A stretch of 64,000 bases of DNA from Ligilactobacillus saerimneri DSM 16049 (lineage in GTDB: Bacteria > Bacillota > Bacilli > Lactobacillales > Lactobacillaceae): assembly GCF_000423265.1 (NCBI RefSeq), contig NZ_AUHQ01000002.1, positions 62,001 through 126,000 of the forward strand, written 5' to 3'. Both the position numbers and the translations under genes were made by a program. Position 1 is the first letter of the stretch. Every line of letters starts with the position of its first letter. The notes under the pieces were generated by a model. That model did no database searches. It was not told the DNA's origin and was given only the letters and a program-made list of their open reading frames with translations. Below, piece by piece: positions 53,757 to 62,925 of this stretch.

Positions 53757-55121
53757 ATGAAAGTGATAATGAGCTTATTCCTATCAATCGTAGGAACGCC
53801 AGCAATTCTCGTTTCCTTGCTCGCCTTGTGTGGGTTGCTTTTACAAAAGAAAAAGACATCAGATGTTATCTCTGGAACTGTTAAGACCATGATCGGATTC
53901 TTGGTTTTGACTGGTGGTGCCGGCGTTTTATCAGGAGCTTTGACACCATTTGCTAGCATGTTCCAAACAGCCTTGCATACTCAAGGGGTTGTGCCAAGTA
54001 ACGAAGCCGTAGTAGCGATTGCGCTCCAACACTTCGGAACACCAACAGCCTTGATTATGGCAATTGGGATGGTAGTTAACATCTTGTTGGCTCGGTTTAC
54101 CCGCTTTAAGTACATCTTCTTAACTGGGCAAGCTATGCTTTATGTTTCTTGCTTGACCGCAGTTATCCTGGTTAGTGCAGGTTTCGGAACAGACTTCACT
54201 ATGATTCTCTTAGGGGGGATCTTTGAAGGGACACTGTTGACAGTTACTCCAGCTTTGTGCCAACCATTTATGCGGCAAATTACTGGTAACGATAGCGTGG
54301 CTATGGGGCACACCGGGAACATCGGTTATGCTTCTGCTGGTTTGATCGGTAAGTGGTTTGGTAACAAAGAAAAGTCTACTGAAGAAGTTAACATTTCTAA
54401 GAACTGGAGTTTCTTACGTGACTCTACTATTTCCATCATGTTATTGATGTCAGTTGTTTACATTGGTTTAGCTATTGCTGCTGGTCCAAGCTATGTTGAA
54501 CATAAGTTATCTAACGGGACTGAAGCCTTTGTTTATGCTATTACTCAGGCCGGGACATTTACTGCTGGTTTCGTAATCGTGTTACAAGGTGTGCGGATGA
54601 TCTTGGCCGAAATCGTACCAGCCTTCCAAGGGATCGCTAAGAAGTGGGTTCCAGGTTCCAAGCCAGCCTTGGACGTGCCAATCATCTTCCCTTATGCACC
54701 AAACGCTGTTTTGATTGGATTCTTTACTAGTTTCATCATGGGGACTATCTCCATGTTTGCAATGATCGCAATGCACACAACGGTTATCATTCCTGGTGTG
54801 GTTGGTCACTTCTTCTGTGGGGCAGCTGCTGGGGTTTATGGTAACGCAACTGGTGGTCGGCGTGGTGCCGTTTTAGGTTCTGCCTTCAACGGGTTACTGT
54901 TAAGTTGGTTGCCACTGTTCATCCTGCCACTGCTGGGTGAATTGAAGTTAGCTGCTTCTACTTTCGCCGATACTGACTACTTGATCCCAGGTTTGGCCTT
55001 AGGCTACATCGGTCAAGCTGGTAAATTAGCCTTGATCTGTGGGATTGCTGCCTTCGTTCTTGCCGTGGTATTGTTGAGTGCTTACTTGAACGCACGCGAC
55101 AAGAAAGCTGCAACAAAGTAA
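53757..55121 (+). CDS. PTS EIIC component, ascorbate (UlaA) family
   Basis: A 454-residue membrane permease with about 11 helices of the SgaT/UlaA family. LALCGLLLQKKKTSDVISGTVKTMIGFLVLTGGAGVLS near the N-terminus and GHTGNIGYASAGL in the middle are family hallmarks. ATG at 53757 follows GGGAGG; a longer frame lacks a site. It works with the preceding EIIB. The usual ascorbate genes (UlaG lactonase, UlaD, UlaE, UlaF) are absent; a transaldolase follows instead. Confidence 0.9.
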   Translation: MKVIMSLFLSIVGTPAILVSLLALCGLLLQKKKTSDVISGTVKTMIGFLVLTGGAGVLSGALTPFASMFQTALHTQGVVPSNEAVVAIALQHFGTPTALIMAIGMVVNILLARFTRFKYIFLTGQAMLYVSCLTAVILVSAGFGTDFTMILLGGIFEGTLLTVTPALCQPFMRQITGNDSVAMGHTGNIGYASAGLIGKWFGNKEKSTEEVNISKNWSFLRDSTISIMLLMSVVYIGLAIAAGPSYVEHKLSNGTEAFVYAITQAGTFTAGFVIVLQGVRMILAEIVPAFQGIAKKWVPGSKPALDVPIIFPYAPNAVLIGFFTSFIMGTISMFAMIAMHTTVIIPGVVGHFFCGAAAGVYGNATGGRRGAVLGSAFNGLLLSWLPLFILPLLGELKLAASTFADTDYLIPGLALGYIGQAGKLALICGIAAFVLAVVLLSAYLNARDKKAATK

Positions 55122-55159
55122 TTTAGGAATAAGAAGAAAAAGAGAGGGTAAGTTGAATT

Positions 55160-55813
55160 ATGAAATTCTTTTTAGATACAGCAAACGTTGATGATATTAA
55201 GCGCTATGCCCAATTAGGACTCGTGGATGGGGTAACAACCAACCCAACGCTAGTTTCTAAGGAAGGACGCGACTTTGAAACTGTTGTTAAAGAAATCACA
55301 ACGATCGTTTCTGGCCCAGTTTCTGCCGAAGTTACCGGGACTACCTATGAAGAAATGGTCGCCCAAGCACATGATATTGCCAAGTGGGCTGACAACATCG
55401 TGGTTAAGATCCCGATGACAGAAGCTGGTTTGCGGGCAGTTAAGACACTGAGTGAAGAAGGAATCAAAACCAATGTGACTTTGATCTTCTCTGTTGCCCA
55501 AGGACTCTTGGCTGCTAAGGCTGGGGCAACTTACATCTCCCCATTCTTAGGCCGCTTAGATGACATCGGTGGTTCTGGGATCGAATTAGTAGCTGATTTG
55601 CGGGATGTTTTGGACAACTATGGTTTCAAGACAGAAATCATTGCTGCTAGTGTCCGGGGTGCTGACCATGTGAAGCAAGCTGCTTTAGCTGGCTCAGACA
55701 TTGCGACTATTCCAGCTAAGGTCTTTGGCAAGTTATGGTCACACCCATTGACAGATAAAGGTTTGGCAAGCTTTGCTGCTGACTGGGAAGCTTTCCAAGC
55801 ACAACAAAAATAA
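55160..55813 (+). CDS. Small transaldolase / fructose-6-phosphate aldolase-like protein
   Basis: A 217-residue TIM-barrel of the transaldolase family. The Schiff-base Lys83 is in VVKIPMT. Glu57 (SAEVTGT) and Phe129 (ISPFLGR) are the residues expected of transaldolase, whereas fructose-6-phosphate aldolase has Gln and Tyr there, so transaldolase activity is favoured. It is the last gene of the PTS operon, 38 bases after EIIC, and may feed the imported sugar's product into pentose metabolism. Confidence 0.88.
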   Translation: MKFFLDTANVDDIKRYAQLGLVDGVTTNPTLVSKEGRDFETVVKEITTIVSGPVSAEVTGTTYEEMVAQAHDIAKWADNIVVKIPMTEAGLRAVKTLSEEGIKTNVTLIFSVAQGLLAAKAGATYISPFLGRLDDIGGSGIELVADLRDVLDNYGFKTEIIAASVRGADHVKQAALAGSDIATIPAKVFGKLWSHPLTDKGLASFAADWEAFQAQQK

Positions 55814-55883
55814 TTAGGAACAACGCTAATGATCTAGGCCATTGTTCCACAATCACTCAATCCTTTAATATATGCTTTTTCAA

Positions 55884-55921
55884 GAGGCTGGGAGAAAAAG
55901 AATGTTTTCTCCCAGTCTCGG
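55884..55921 (+). terminator. Terminator of the ascorbate-type PTS operon
   Basis: GAGGCTGGGAGAAAA / TTTTCTCCCAGTCTC stem; a member of the GGCTGGGAGAAAA hairpin family, with no copy of the A-C tail. Confidence 0.75.
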
Positions 55922-55967
55922 TCTTTAGTTGCTAATGTTTTTTAGGTAATGAAAAGATGGCAAATAT

Positions 55968-56005
55968 AAAAGGCGAGCTGGAATTATTCCAGCTCGCCTT
56001 TTTGG
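55968..56005. terminator. Terminator of the adenosine deaminase gene
   Basis: Perfect 16-bp stem AAAAGGCGAGCTGGAA with its complement and a 3-base loop; T-runs on both strands. Confidence 0.85.
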
Positions 56006-56033
56006 TGTCATCAGTAGTGTTTAGTTGGTTATT

Positions 56034-57050
56034 TTAGTTGTTTTGGGCGTATTCGTCAAGTTCCTTCAAGTAAAGATCCTTTTGTTCCCGGCTGATCCAG
56101 GAAGCTTCAAAGGAGTTCTTGGCCAAGGTTACAACTTGTTCCTTGGTCAAGTTGTACTTGTCAGCAAAAGCATAGTAGTTATCCCCAATATAACCACCGA
56201 AGTAAGCAGGATCATCGGAGTGGATAGAAACTAGGACATCTTTGGACAATAATTCCAAGATTTCGTCACCCTTCATGAATGGGGAAACGAAAGAGTTGGA
56301 TAATGGGCAAGAAGTAAAGCCGATCTTGTTCTTAGCTGCAAATTCTACCAAGTCAGGATCTTCTACGATGTTTGTCCCGTGGTCAACCCGTTCTACACCG
56401 ATTACTTCGAGCAGTTCGCGGATGTGTTCGATAGAATCCTTTTGATCGATATCAGCGTGAGCAGTTAAGTGCAAACCTTCAGCGGATGCCTTGGCAAATT
56501 GGTGGAAAAACTTCATTGGTGGGTTGTTATGTTCATCTGAGTCTAACCCGACACCAACGAACTTGTCCTTGTAGTTAAGGGCTTCTTCCAAGGTTTCGCG
56601 TGCAGAATCACGGGAGAAGTCACGGAGGAAGCACATGATCAGTTGAGCATCAACGTTTAAAGCGCGGGCATCAACTGTTGCCCGGTAAAGACCGTTGATT
56701 ACTGTTTCAAAGGCAATGCCCCGGCTTGTGTGAGCCTGAGGATCGAAGAAGATTTCGACGTGGCGTACGTTATTTTTAGCAGCCCGTTGTAAATAATCCA
56801 TTGCCAGGTCATAGAAGTCTTGTTCGTGTTGCAAGACGTTCATAGCTGGATAATAAACAGCTAAGAAAGAAGCTAGGTCATCATATTGGTAAGTAGCACG
56901 CACATCCTCGATGCTTTCTTGACCAATATCAACATGGTTACGCTTAGCTAATTTGAGCTTTAATTCAGGTTCCAAAGTCCCTTCAATGTGAACGTGAAGT
57001 TCGGCTTTTGGTAAATTTTGCGTAAATTCCGGTGTAACTTCTGTAGCCAT
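56034..57050 (-). CDS. add: Adenosine deaminase
   Basis: A 338-residue metal-dependent deaminase converting adenosine to inosine. Zinc ligands are in ELHVHIEG (about 17-19) and TAHADID (about 200), the catalytic Glu/His region is VDHGTNI, and the zinc-binding Asp is in SIHSDDPAYFGG (about 282). Length is standard. It is divergent from an AzgA-type purine permease, forming a purine salvage pair. Confidence 0.92.
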   Translation of the reverse strand: MATEVTPEFTQNLPKAELHVHIEGTLEPELKLKLAKRNHVDIGQESIEDVRATYQYDDLASFLAVYYPAMNVLQHEQDFYDLAMDYLQRAAKNNVRHVEIFFDPQAHTSRGIAFETVINGLYRATVDARALNVDAQLIMCFLRDFSRDSARETLEEALNYKDKFVGVGLDSDEHNNPPMKFFHQFAKASAEGLHLTAHADIDQKDSIEHIRELLEVIGVERVDHGTNIVEDPDLVEFAAKNKIGFTSCPLSNSFVSPFMKGDEILELLSKDVLVSIHSDDPAYFGGYIGDNYYAFADKYNLTKEQVVTLAKNSFEASWISREQKDLYLKELDEYAQNN

Positions 57051-57101
57051 TAGATAGACCTCCGTTTTGTTAATTGTTCGTGTTTAACTATCTGTATCTA
57101 A

Positions 57102-57181
57102 ATATTAACACTCTTTGTTTTCCTGTCAAGCCGTAAAAACCGAAAAATAACCTTGAACAACAGGGGCGACAATGGCATAAT
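57102..57181. promoter_or_regulatory. Divergent promoters of add and the purine permease
   Basis: Minus strand: TTGACA (57124-57129), 16-base spacer, TAATAT (57102-57107) for add. Plus strand: TTGAAC (57153-57158), 17-base spacer, CATAAT (57176-57181) for the permease. AAAACCGAAAAAT (57136-57148) between them resembles a PurR PurBox with one mismatch. Confidence 0.55.
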
Positions 57182-57217
57182 ATTTAGAAATGTACAAAAG
57201 AGCGAGGTTTGTTTTTT

Positions 57218-58540
57218 ATGAATAATATCATGGAAAGGTGGTTCCATCTTTCAGAAAATAATACTTCAATTAAACGAGAAACAATCGCTGGTTTAACAAC
57301 GTTTGTTTCGATGGCATATATCCTCTTTGTGATCCCAACGATTCTGGGAGAAGCAGGGATGGATAAGGGGGCAGCTTTTACCGCTACGGCATTATCGGCG
57401 ATCCTCGGTTGTGGGTTGATGGCTTTTCTGGCTAACTATCCAGTGGCAGTCGCCCCCGGCTTAGGTGATAATGCGTTTTTCACTTATTCAGTGGTTTTAG
57501 CGATGGGAATCCCCTGGCAGAAAGCAATGGCAGGAGTGTTCGTTGCTTCAGTGATTTTTACCCTCCTTTCGTGTATGAAAGTTCGGGAAATAGTGATTGA
57601 CGCAATTCCGTACGATCTCAAGCTGGCCATGGCTGCAGGGATCGGAATTTTCATTGCTTTTGTTGGTTTGAAGGGTGGGGGCCTGGTAGTGGCTAACAAG
57701 TCCTCTTTGATTGGGATCGGCTCATTTACAGTCCCAACCACTTGGTTAACTATTTTTGGAATCTTTGTGGTGGTGATTTTGATGGCCCGTCAGGTTCCAG
57801 GCTCTATCTTTTACGGGATTGTTGCCACAACGCTCTTAGGCTTGGTAACGGGACTGATTAAAATGCCAACCCACATTGTGGCCCTTGCTCCAAGCATGAA
57901 ATCGACGTTTGCAGTTGGGATTAAAGAGCTTCCCGCGATGACTGACCCGCAGATGTGGGCAGTCGTCCTCGTCTTATTATTGGTAGCGTTCTTTGATACT
58001 GCTGGGACTTTGATCGGCTTGGTGCAACAAGCGGGTTTGGCCAAAAATGGGAAGATGCCTCGTTTAGGGCGGGCGTTGATGGCTGATTCATTGTCAATGC
58101 TTGGGGGCGCGATAATGGGAACGACTCCTTCAGCAACCTATGTCGAATCGTCAGCTGGGATTGCTATGGGAGGTAAGACGGGATTGACTTCATTGGTAAC
58201 GGCAATTCTCTTTGGGTTGTCAATGTTTTTCTCGCCGTTGTTGACAGTTGTGACTAGTCAGGTAACTGCTCCAGTTCTGATTGTTGTTGGATCTTTGATG
58301 GCATCATCTTTGCGGGAAATCCAATGGGATCATTTTGAGATTGCTTTCCCTGCGTTTGTAACAATTATTGGCATGCCGTTGACCTATAACATTTCATATG
58401 GGATTGCTTTTGGCTTTTTGATCTATCCGGTGGCAATGACAGCTGCAGGAAGACGCAAGGAAGTCAATGGGGTGATGTGGATTTTGTTATCGGTCTTCAT
58501 TATTCTGTTGTATGTTTTGAATGTCTTACCAAGCAATTAG
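57218..58540 (+). CDS. Purine permease, AzgA/PbuG type (NCS2-related)
   Basis: A 440-residue, 12-14 helix permease. The RETIAGLTTFVSMAYILFVIP start, VAPGLGDNAFF and FFDTAGTLIGLVQQAG blocks define the AzgA hypoxanthine/guanine/adenine group. ATG at 57218 follows GCGAGG. It is divergent from adenosine deaminase, consistent with purine uptake and salvage. Confidence 0.9.
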   Translation: MNNIMERWFHLSENNTSIKRETIAGLTTFVSMAYILFVIPTILGEAGMDKGAAFTATALSAILGCGLMAFLANYPVAVAPGLGDNAFFTYSVVLAMGIPWQKAMAGVFVASVIFTLLSCMKVREIVIDAIPYDLKLAMAAGIGIFIAFVGLKGGGLVVANKSSLIGIGSFTVPTTWLTIFGIFVVVILMARQVPGSIFYGIVATTLLGLVTGLIKMPTHIVALAPSMKSTFAVGIKELPAMTDPQMWAVVLVLLLVAFFDTAGTLIGLVQQAGLAKNGKMPRLGRALMADSLSMLGGAIMGTTPSATYVESSAGIAMGGKTGLTSLVTAILFGLSMFFSPLLTVVTSQVTAPVLIVVGSLMASSLREIQWDHFEIAFPAFVTIIGMPLTYNISYGIAFGFLIYPVAMTAAGRRKEVNGVMWILLSVFIILLYVLNVLPSN

Positions 58541-58554
58541 TATATAGTAGTTGT

Positions 58555-58580
58555 AGCTGAGTATAACTCAGCTTTTTTGG
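58555..58580 (+). terminator. Terminator of the purine permease gene
   Basis: AGCTGAG / CTCAGCT with a 5-base loop, then T6. Confidence 0.8.
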
Positions 58581-58594
58581 TAAGGGGGAGTAAT

Positions 58595-59131
58595 ATGCAA
58601 GTAACTTTACGACCATTAACGAAACAAGATGCGCTGGCTTTTTGGGAATTAGCATTTGCTGACTCCAATGCAGAGTGGCGCCAGTGGGATGGACCGTATT
58701 TTAATGACCATTATCCCAGTCGTGAAGAATGGCTAGCGGGCGCTGCCCAGCGTTACCTCAACAACCCTTTACGCCAAGTAATCTGGGTTGATGGTCAGAT
58801 GGTAGGATCAGTATCGGCCCGGTATGAAGATGGGGACCTCAAACGCTGGTTGGATGTTGGCATTACGGTTTATACCAGTACCCAATGGGGACAAGGGATT
58901 GGCCGGATGGCTCTGAGCTTGTGGGTGGATAAATTATTCGCTCAAATTGACCTGCCCCATATTGGGTTAACAACTTGGTCGGGAAATATTCGGATGATGC
59001 GGCTAGCAGAAAGGTTAGGAATGCAGCAAGAAGCCCGGATCCGCCAAGTTAGGTACTGGCAAGGACGGTACTATGATTCAGTAAAGTATGGAATTTTGCG
59101 TTCGGAATGGAAAACTAATGGTAGAATATGA
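58595..59131 (+). CDS. GNAT-family N-acetyltransferase (RimL-like)
   Basis: A 178-residue acetyltransferase. Its TLRPLTKQDAL start, TQWGQGIGRMALSLW acetyl-CoA loop (about 104-118) and NIRMMRLAERLGM motif (about 140-152) are typical. ATG at 58595 follows GGGGGAG. The substrate is unknown. It precedes bioY by 45 bases on the same strand. Confidence 0.88.
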   Translation: MQVTLRPLTKQDALAFWELAFADSNAEWRQWDGPYFNDHYPSREEWLAGAAQRYLNNPLRQVIWVDGQMVGSVSARYEDGDLKRWLDVGITVYTSTQWGQGIGRMALSLWVDKLFAQIDLPHIGLTTWSGNIRMMRLAERLGMQQEARIRQVRYWQGRYYDSVKYGILRSEWKTNGRI

Positions 59132-59176
59132 GTAACTCTTATAGAGAGAATAAGATACCGAAGGATGATAAGGTTA

Positions 59177-59707
59177 ATGAAAACAAGAAGATTAACATTG
59201 AATGCCATGATGCTAGCGCTCTTGGTTGTTTGTTCACAGCTCACAATTCCACTCCCCTTAGTCCCGTTGACATTGCAAACTTTTGCAGTGGGGATTATTG
59301 CAACCTTACTGCCACTGACAGCAGGAGTTGAGGTGTTGGCCGCCTATATTTTATTAGGAATGGTTGGTCTCCCTGTTTTTGCTGGTATGGCAGGCGGGGT
59401 AGCTGTTTTAGCTGGGCCTTTGGGTGGTTACATCTTTGGTTTTGTAATTTATGTCCTGGTAACGGCAGGAATTATTAAACTGCGGGGGACAGGCTGGTGG
59501 ACATTGACTTGGGCCAACATGGTGGGGGCTTTGATCCAACTGGTACTAGGATCCATATGGATGGTGCCATTTAACCACTTGACCCTTACTGGGGCATTGT
59601 TGGCGGGTTGTGTACCGTTCATCATTCCGGGCCTGATCAAGATCGCCTTGGTTGTAATGGTAGCCAGTCGGGTACAAGCATGGATGCCTAACTTACGCCA
59701 ACTGTAA
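59177..59707 (+). CDS. bioY: Biotin transporter S component (BioY)
   Basis: A 176-residue membrane protein with six helices; QLTIPLPLVPLTLQTFAVGI and AAYILLGMVGLPVFAG are the BioY signature. It is the substrate-binding unit of an ECF transporter that uses a shared EcfAAT module, not encoded here. A later ATG (59177) is chosen over 59165 because of spacing from GAAGGA. Confidence 0.9.
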   Translation: MKTRRLTLNAMMLALLVVCSQLTIPLPLVPLTLQTFAVGIIATLLPLTAGVEVLAAYILLGMVGLPVFAGMAGGVAVLAGPLGGYIFGFVIYVLVTAGIIKLRGTGWWTLTWANMVGALIQLVLGSIWMVPFNHLTLTGALLAGCVPFIIPGLIKIALVVMVASRVQAWMPNLRQL

Positions 59708-59787
59708 GAAGCCAAATTAGTTACTTTTTATTAGCTAACATGGTAAAGTGAGATTAGAAAAGTATAATTGATAAGGAGTGAGTACTA

Positions 59788-60021
59788 ATGGCAGAAAAGA
59801 TTTTTACTAAAGAAGAATTAGCTCAATACAATGGAGAAAACGGACAGCCAGCTTATGTAGCCATTGACGGTGTGGTGTATGATGTTTCTAACGTTGGTCC
59901 ATGGGCTGGCGGCAAACACCACGGTAATGTGGCAGGGAACGAACTCTCGGCTGCGATTGAACATTCACCGCATGGTAAAGGTGTCTTGAAGAAGTTACCA
60001 GTAGTTGGTAAGTTGGCTTAA
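59788..60021 (+). CDS. Small cytochrome-b5-like heme/steroid-binding domain protein
   Basis: A 77-residue protein matching the Cyt-b5 domain: FTKEELAQYNGENGQPAYVAIDGVVYDVS, then GGKHHGN and a second His near residue 58 (EHSPHGKG). The family binds heme or related ligands. With no membrane anchor it would be cytoplasmic. It is a single gene closed by a terminator. Confidence 0.85.
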   Translation: MAEKIFTKEELAQYNGENGQPAYVAIDGVVYDVSNVGPWAGGKHHGNVAGNELSAAIEHSPHGKGVLKKLPVVGKLA

Positions 60022-60036
60022 GAAATATTGCTGATA

Positions 60037-60073
60037 AAAAAGGAGTACGCGTGATGGGGCGTACTCCTTTTTG
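60037..60073. terminator. Terminator between cyt-b5-like gene and aldo/keto reductase
   Basis: AAAAAGGAGTACGC / GCGTACTCCTTTTT, 14-bp stem, for converging genes. Confidence 0.85.
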
Positions 60074-60089
60074 TTTTCTTTGAAAAATT

Positions 60090-61046
60090 TTATGGCAAGG
60101 TATTGCCTGCAGCAAAGTAGAGGTCATACCATTCTTGCTTAGTCAAAGTTACATCGCTTCCCGCGGCACTATCCTTGATATGGTCAGGGTTCATCGTCCC
60201 CAACAGCACTTGCATATGGGCTGGATGCCGGAGAATCCAAGCAACAGCGATGGCATTCTTAGAAACACCGTACTTTGTAGCTAGTTCAGCCAATTTTTGG
60301 TTTAATTCAGGATAATGTTCATCGTCGTTAATATACATCCCATCAAACATTCCGTACTGGAATGGTGACCAAGCTTGCAAAGTCATTCCATATTGCCGTG
60401 CATACTCAATAATGCCACCATCACGGTTGATAGAACCTTCGTCACGCATATTGGTATGGATTCCAAAGTCAATCATCCCCGAGTGAGCTACCGAGAATTG
60501 CACTTGGTTGATCAATAAGGGCTGTTTAACGGCTGTTTTTAACATCTCAATTTGCCGAGGATTGAAGTTGGAAACCCCAAAGTGGCGGACCTTACCGCTG
60601 GTTTCGAGTTCATCAAAAGCAGCCGCAACTTCATCGAGTTCCATTAGGGGATCAGGCCGGTGGAGCAAGAAGGCATCCAAGTAGTCAATCCCCATTCGGG
60701 ATAAGATTCCATCCACTGTTGCGAGTAAGTGTTGTTTGGAGAAGTCATACCGTTGTCCGAAAACAAGGTCACCCCGACTTCTTTGGGGATTTAAGACGAT
60801 CCCGCCCTTGGATTGGATGAAAAGCTGGTCACGGTTAATTCCAGCTGACTTGAGGACTTGACCAAAGACCGTTTCGGATTTGCCATTTCCATAAATGTCA
60901 GCCGAGTCAATGAAATTAATACCAGCGTCCATTGCAGCTTGTAATGAACTGGCAGCCTGTTCAGGGGTAAGGGCTGCCATTCGCATGATCCCGAGGGCAA
61001 CGTTTGAAGCAGACCAGTTGCTTTGTCCAATATTGACGTTTTGCAT
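60090..61046 (-). CDS. Aldo/keto reductase (YdhF-like)
   Basis: A 318-residue NADPH-dependent oxidoreductase of the AKR TIM-barrel superfamily. The catalytic tetrad is visible: Asp in DSADIYGNG with its Tyr (about 47-55), Lys in QSKGG (about 79) and His in LLHRPD (about 121). The physiological substrate is unknown. A TATA-rich region upstream contains overlapping ATAT repeats. Confidence 0.9.
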   Translation of the reverse strand: MQNVNIGQSNWSASNVALGIMRMAALTPEQAASSLQAAMDAGINFIDSADIYGNGKSETVFGQVLKSAGINRDQLFIQSKGGIVLNPQRSRGDLVFGQRYDFSKQHLLATVDGILSRMGIDYLDAFLLHRPDPLMELDEVAAAFDELETSGKVRHFGVSNFNPRQIEMLKTAVKQPLLINQVQFSVAHSGMIDFGIHTNMRDEGSINRDGGIIEYARQYGMTLQAWSPFQYGMFDGMYINDDEHYPELNQKLAELATKYGVSKNAIAVAWILRHPAHMQVLLGTMNPDHIKDSAAGSDVTLTKQEWYDLYFAAGNTLP

Positions 61047-61137
61047 TAACGTAACACTCCTATCATTAATATATTCATATACATATATCAGTATAGAACG
61101 CTAAGAAAGCGTCAACAAATAAAATGCTTACTAAAAG

Positions 61138-61797
61138 TCAGATTTCCTGATAAATGTCAGCTAAAGGTTGCCGCTTTTTCGGTGTAATTTCTTGTGCCCG
61201 GTAACCAAAACTAGCCATAACTGCTACGCCCCAGTGTTCAGGATCCATCAAGCCATGATCAGCAAAGTATTGGTCCATTTTGGCATGGTCAAAACCTTCG
61301 ATCGGACAGGAATCAATGTCCAACCGGCCAGCAGCTGTCAGCATGTTACCTAAAGCAATGTAGGTTTGCCGACAAGCCCAATCGAAACGCGCGCGAGGAG
61401 TGTCGAGGTTGAGGTCGTGTTCTTGGAACTGCTTGAACCGTTGAGACCGGGGTGAGTTGGGGTCGAAATCATGGTGTTTGATGTCACTGACTAGGTGTTG
61501 AACGTAGGGGCTGTTATAGGTAATATCTTTCCGCGCCAGAATGGCAATAACCTTGTCAGCCCCGTCGATACTAGCCTGGGCCCCCCAAGCAAAGTCATAA
61601 ATATCATGCTTGGTTTTTGTGTCTAAAAGAACAAATTTCCAGGGTTCATACCCATAAGAACCAGGTGAAAGTCGGCCGACTTCAAGGATAGTTGCCCAAT
61701 CTTTAGGATCTAATCTTTTAGTGGGGTCGTATTTCTTGGTGGCGTACCGCCGGTGCATATCAGCGATGATTTGATCGCGTAGTAGTTGTTTATCCAT
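61138..61797 (-). CDS. NAD(P)H-dependent nitroreductase
   Basis: A 219-residue FMN nitroreductase (NfsB/YfkO-like). HRRYATKKYDPTKRL is the FMN-binding start, and GRLSPGSYGYEPWKFVLL and CPIEGFDHAKMDQYF match the family. ATG at 61797 is preferred over GTG at 61806 because AAAGG then has good spacing. It is divergent from a MarR gene, whose operator lies between them, so it is probably its target. Confidence 0.9.
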   Translation of the reverse strand: MDKQLLRDQIIADMHRRYATKKYDPTKRLDPKDWATILEVGRLSPGSYGYEPWKFVLLDTKTKHDIYDFAWGAQASIDGADKVIAILARKDITYNSPYVQHLVSDIKHHDFDPNSPRSQRFKQFQEHDLNLDTPRARFDWACRQTYIALGNMLTAAGRLDIDSCPIEGFDHAKMDQYFADHGLMDPEHWGVAVMASFGYRAQEITPKKRQPLADIYQEI

Positions 61798-61880
61798 TAA
61801 AATCACTTACCTTTTGATAGTTTGTTTATTGATAGTATAACGTATCGGGTACAGAAAGTTTAGTGAGGTATTCTGTTGTT

Positions 61881-61913
61881 TTTTGTTGCATTTGCAACAA
61901 AAATAATTATACT
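61881..61913 (+). promoter_or_regulatory. MarR operator and promoter
   Basis: The inverted repeat TTGTTGCATTTGCAACAA (61883-61900) covers the likely -35 region (TTGCAT) of the MarR gene; -10 TATACT is at 61908-61913. The same site would affect the divergent nitroreductase promoter. Confidence 0.75.
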
Positions 61914-61934
61914 TAAAGTGAAAGAGGTGATGAT

Positions 61935-62387
61935 ATGCAGGATGTTTTGCGTGAGATCGGGATGATTGCCCGAGCACTAGATTCAATTGCCAATATCGAG
62001 TTTAAGGATGTGCAGTTAACCCGGGGACAATACCTTTACCTGGTCCGGATCTATGAAAATCCCGGTATTATCGCTGAACAGCTGGCAGGAATGATCAAAG
62101 TTGACCGCACGACAGTCGCGCGCTCCCTCCAACAACTTGAGAAAAAAGGTATTATTGAGCGGCGTAATGATCCCGAAAACAAAAAGATCAAGCGTTTATA
62201 TGTTACGGATAAAGGAGCTGAAATTTACCCCTTCATCTTACGGGAAAATGAATACTCCAATCGCATCTCATTAGCCGGTTTTAGTGCAGATGAGATTGCC
62301 CAGCTCCATGATATGTTAGTGCGGATGCGCCACAATACTGACAAAAGTTGGGATTTCGTAAAAAAAGGAGGACACCGCGAGTATTAA
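61935..62387 (+). CDS. MarR-family transcriptional regulator
   Basis: A 150-residue winged-helix regulator. The LTRGQYLYLVRIYENPGIIAEQLAGMI segment and VDRTTVARSLQQLEKKGIIERR (recognition helix and wing, about 58-80) are MarR type. It probably represses itself and the divergent nitroreductase. It is translationally coupled to the next GNAT gene by a TAATG overlap. Confidence 0.92.
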   Translation: MQDVLREIGMIARALDSIANIEFKDVQLTRGQYLYLVRIYENPGIIAEQLAGMIKVDRTTVARSLQQLEKKGIIERRNDPENKKIKRLYVTDKGAEIYPFILRENEYSNRISLAGFSADEIAQLHDMLVRMRHNTDKSWDFVKKGGHREY

Positions 62388-62908
62388 TGACAAAGATAAC
62401 AATTCGACGCGTAGACCAAAAAGATTTGAAAACCCTACAAGCGCTTAGTCGGCGAACATTTGTGGAAACCTTTGGGTCAGTTAACACTTCCCAAGATATG
62501 GCGACGTATTTACAGCGAGCCTTTGCTCAGGAGCAGCTGTTGCAAGAACTGCTGACGCCGGGGAGTGAGTTTTATTTTGCGTTGATTGAGGATGAAATCG
62601 TTGGTTACCTCAAACTCAATCAGGCAGGAGCACAAACAGAAGATGTGGCTCCTAACGCATTAGAAGTTCAACGGCTTTATGTTTGTCAAAAGGCCCAGCA
62701 CATGGGAGTGGGGCGGACACTGATGGATTTTGCCCTTCAGCGAGCACAACAGTGCCATCATAAAGCAGTTTGGTTGGGAGTTTGGAATCAAAATCGGAAA
62801 GCCCAGGCCTTTTACCAGCAGTACGGCTTTGTCCAAGTGGGACAGCACGAATTTATTTTAGGAACCGATCATCAAATAGACAATATTGTGCTAAAAGAAC
62901 TATTTTAA
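62387..62908 (+). CDS. GNAT-family N-acetyltransferase
   Basis: A 173-residue acetyltransferase; VCQKAQHMGVGRTLMDFAL (about 100-118) is the acetyl-CoA loop, and LGVWNQNRKAQAFYQQYGF the C-terminal motif, as in streptothricin-type/PaiA-like proteins. The ATG shares a base with the MarR stop; AAAGGAGG lies 14 bases upstream. It is co-transcribed with the MarR and B3/4 genes. Confidence 0.9.
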   Translation: MTKITIRRVDQKDLKTLQALSRRTFVETFGSVNTSQDMATYLQRAFAQEQLLQELLTPGSEFYFALIEDEIVGYLKLNQAGAQTEDVAPNALEVQRLYVCQKAQHMGVGRTLMDFALQRAQQCHHKAVWLGVWNQNRKAQAFYQQYGFVQVGQHEFILGTDHQIDNIVLKELF

Positions 62909-62925
62909 TTAAAGGAGAGTTAATT

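Noticed and set aside
62770-62925. N-terminal extension of the B3/4 protein
   Set aside because: It overlaps the GNAT gene in another frame; the ATG at 62926 has an AAAGGAGAG site.
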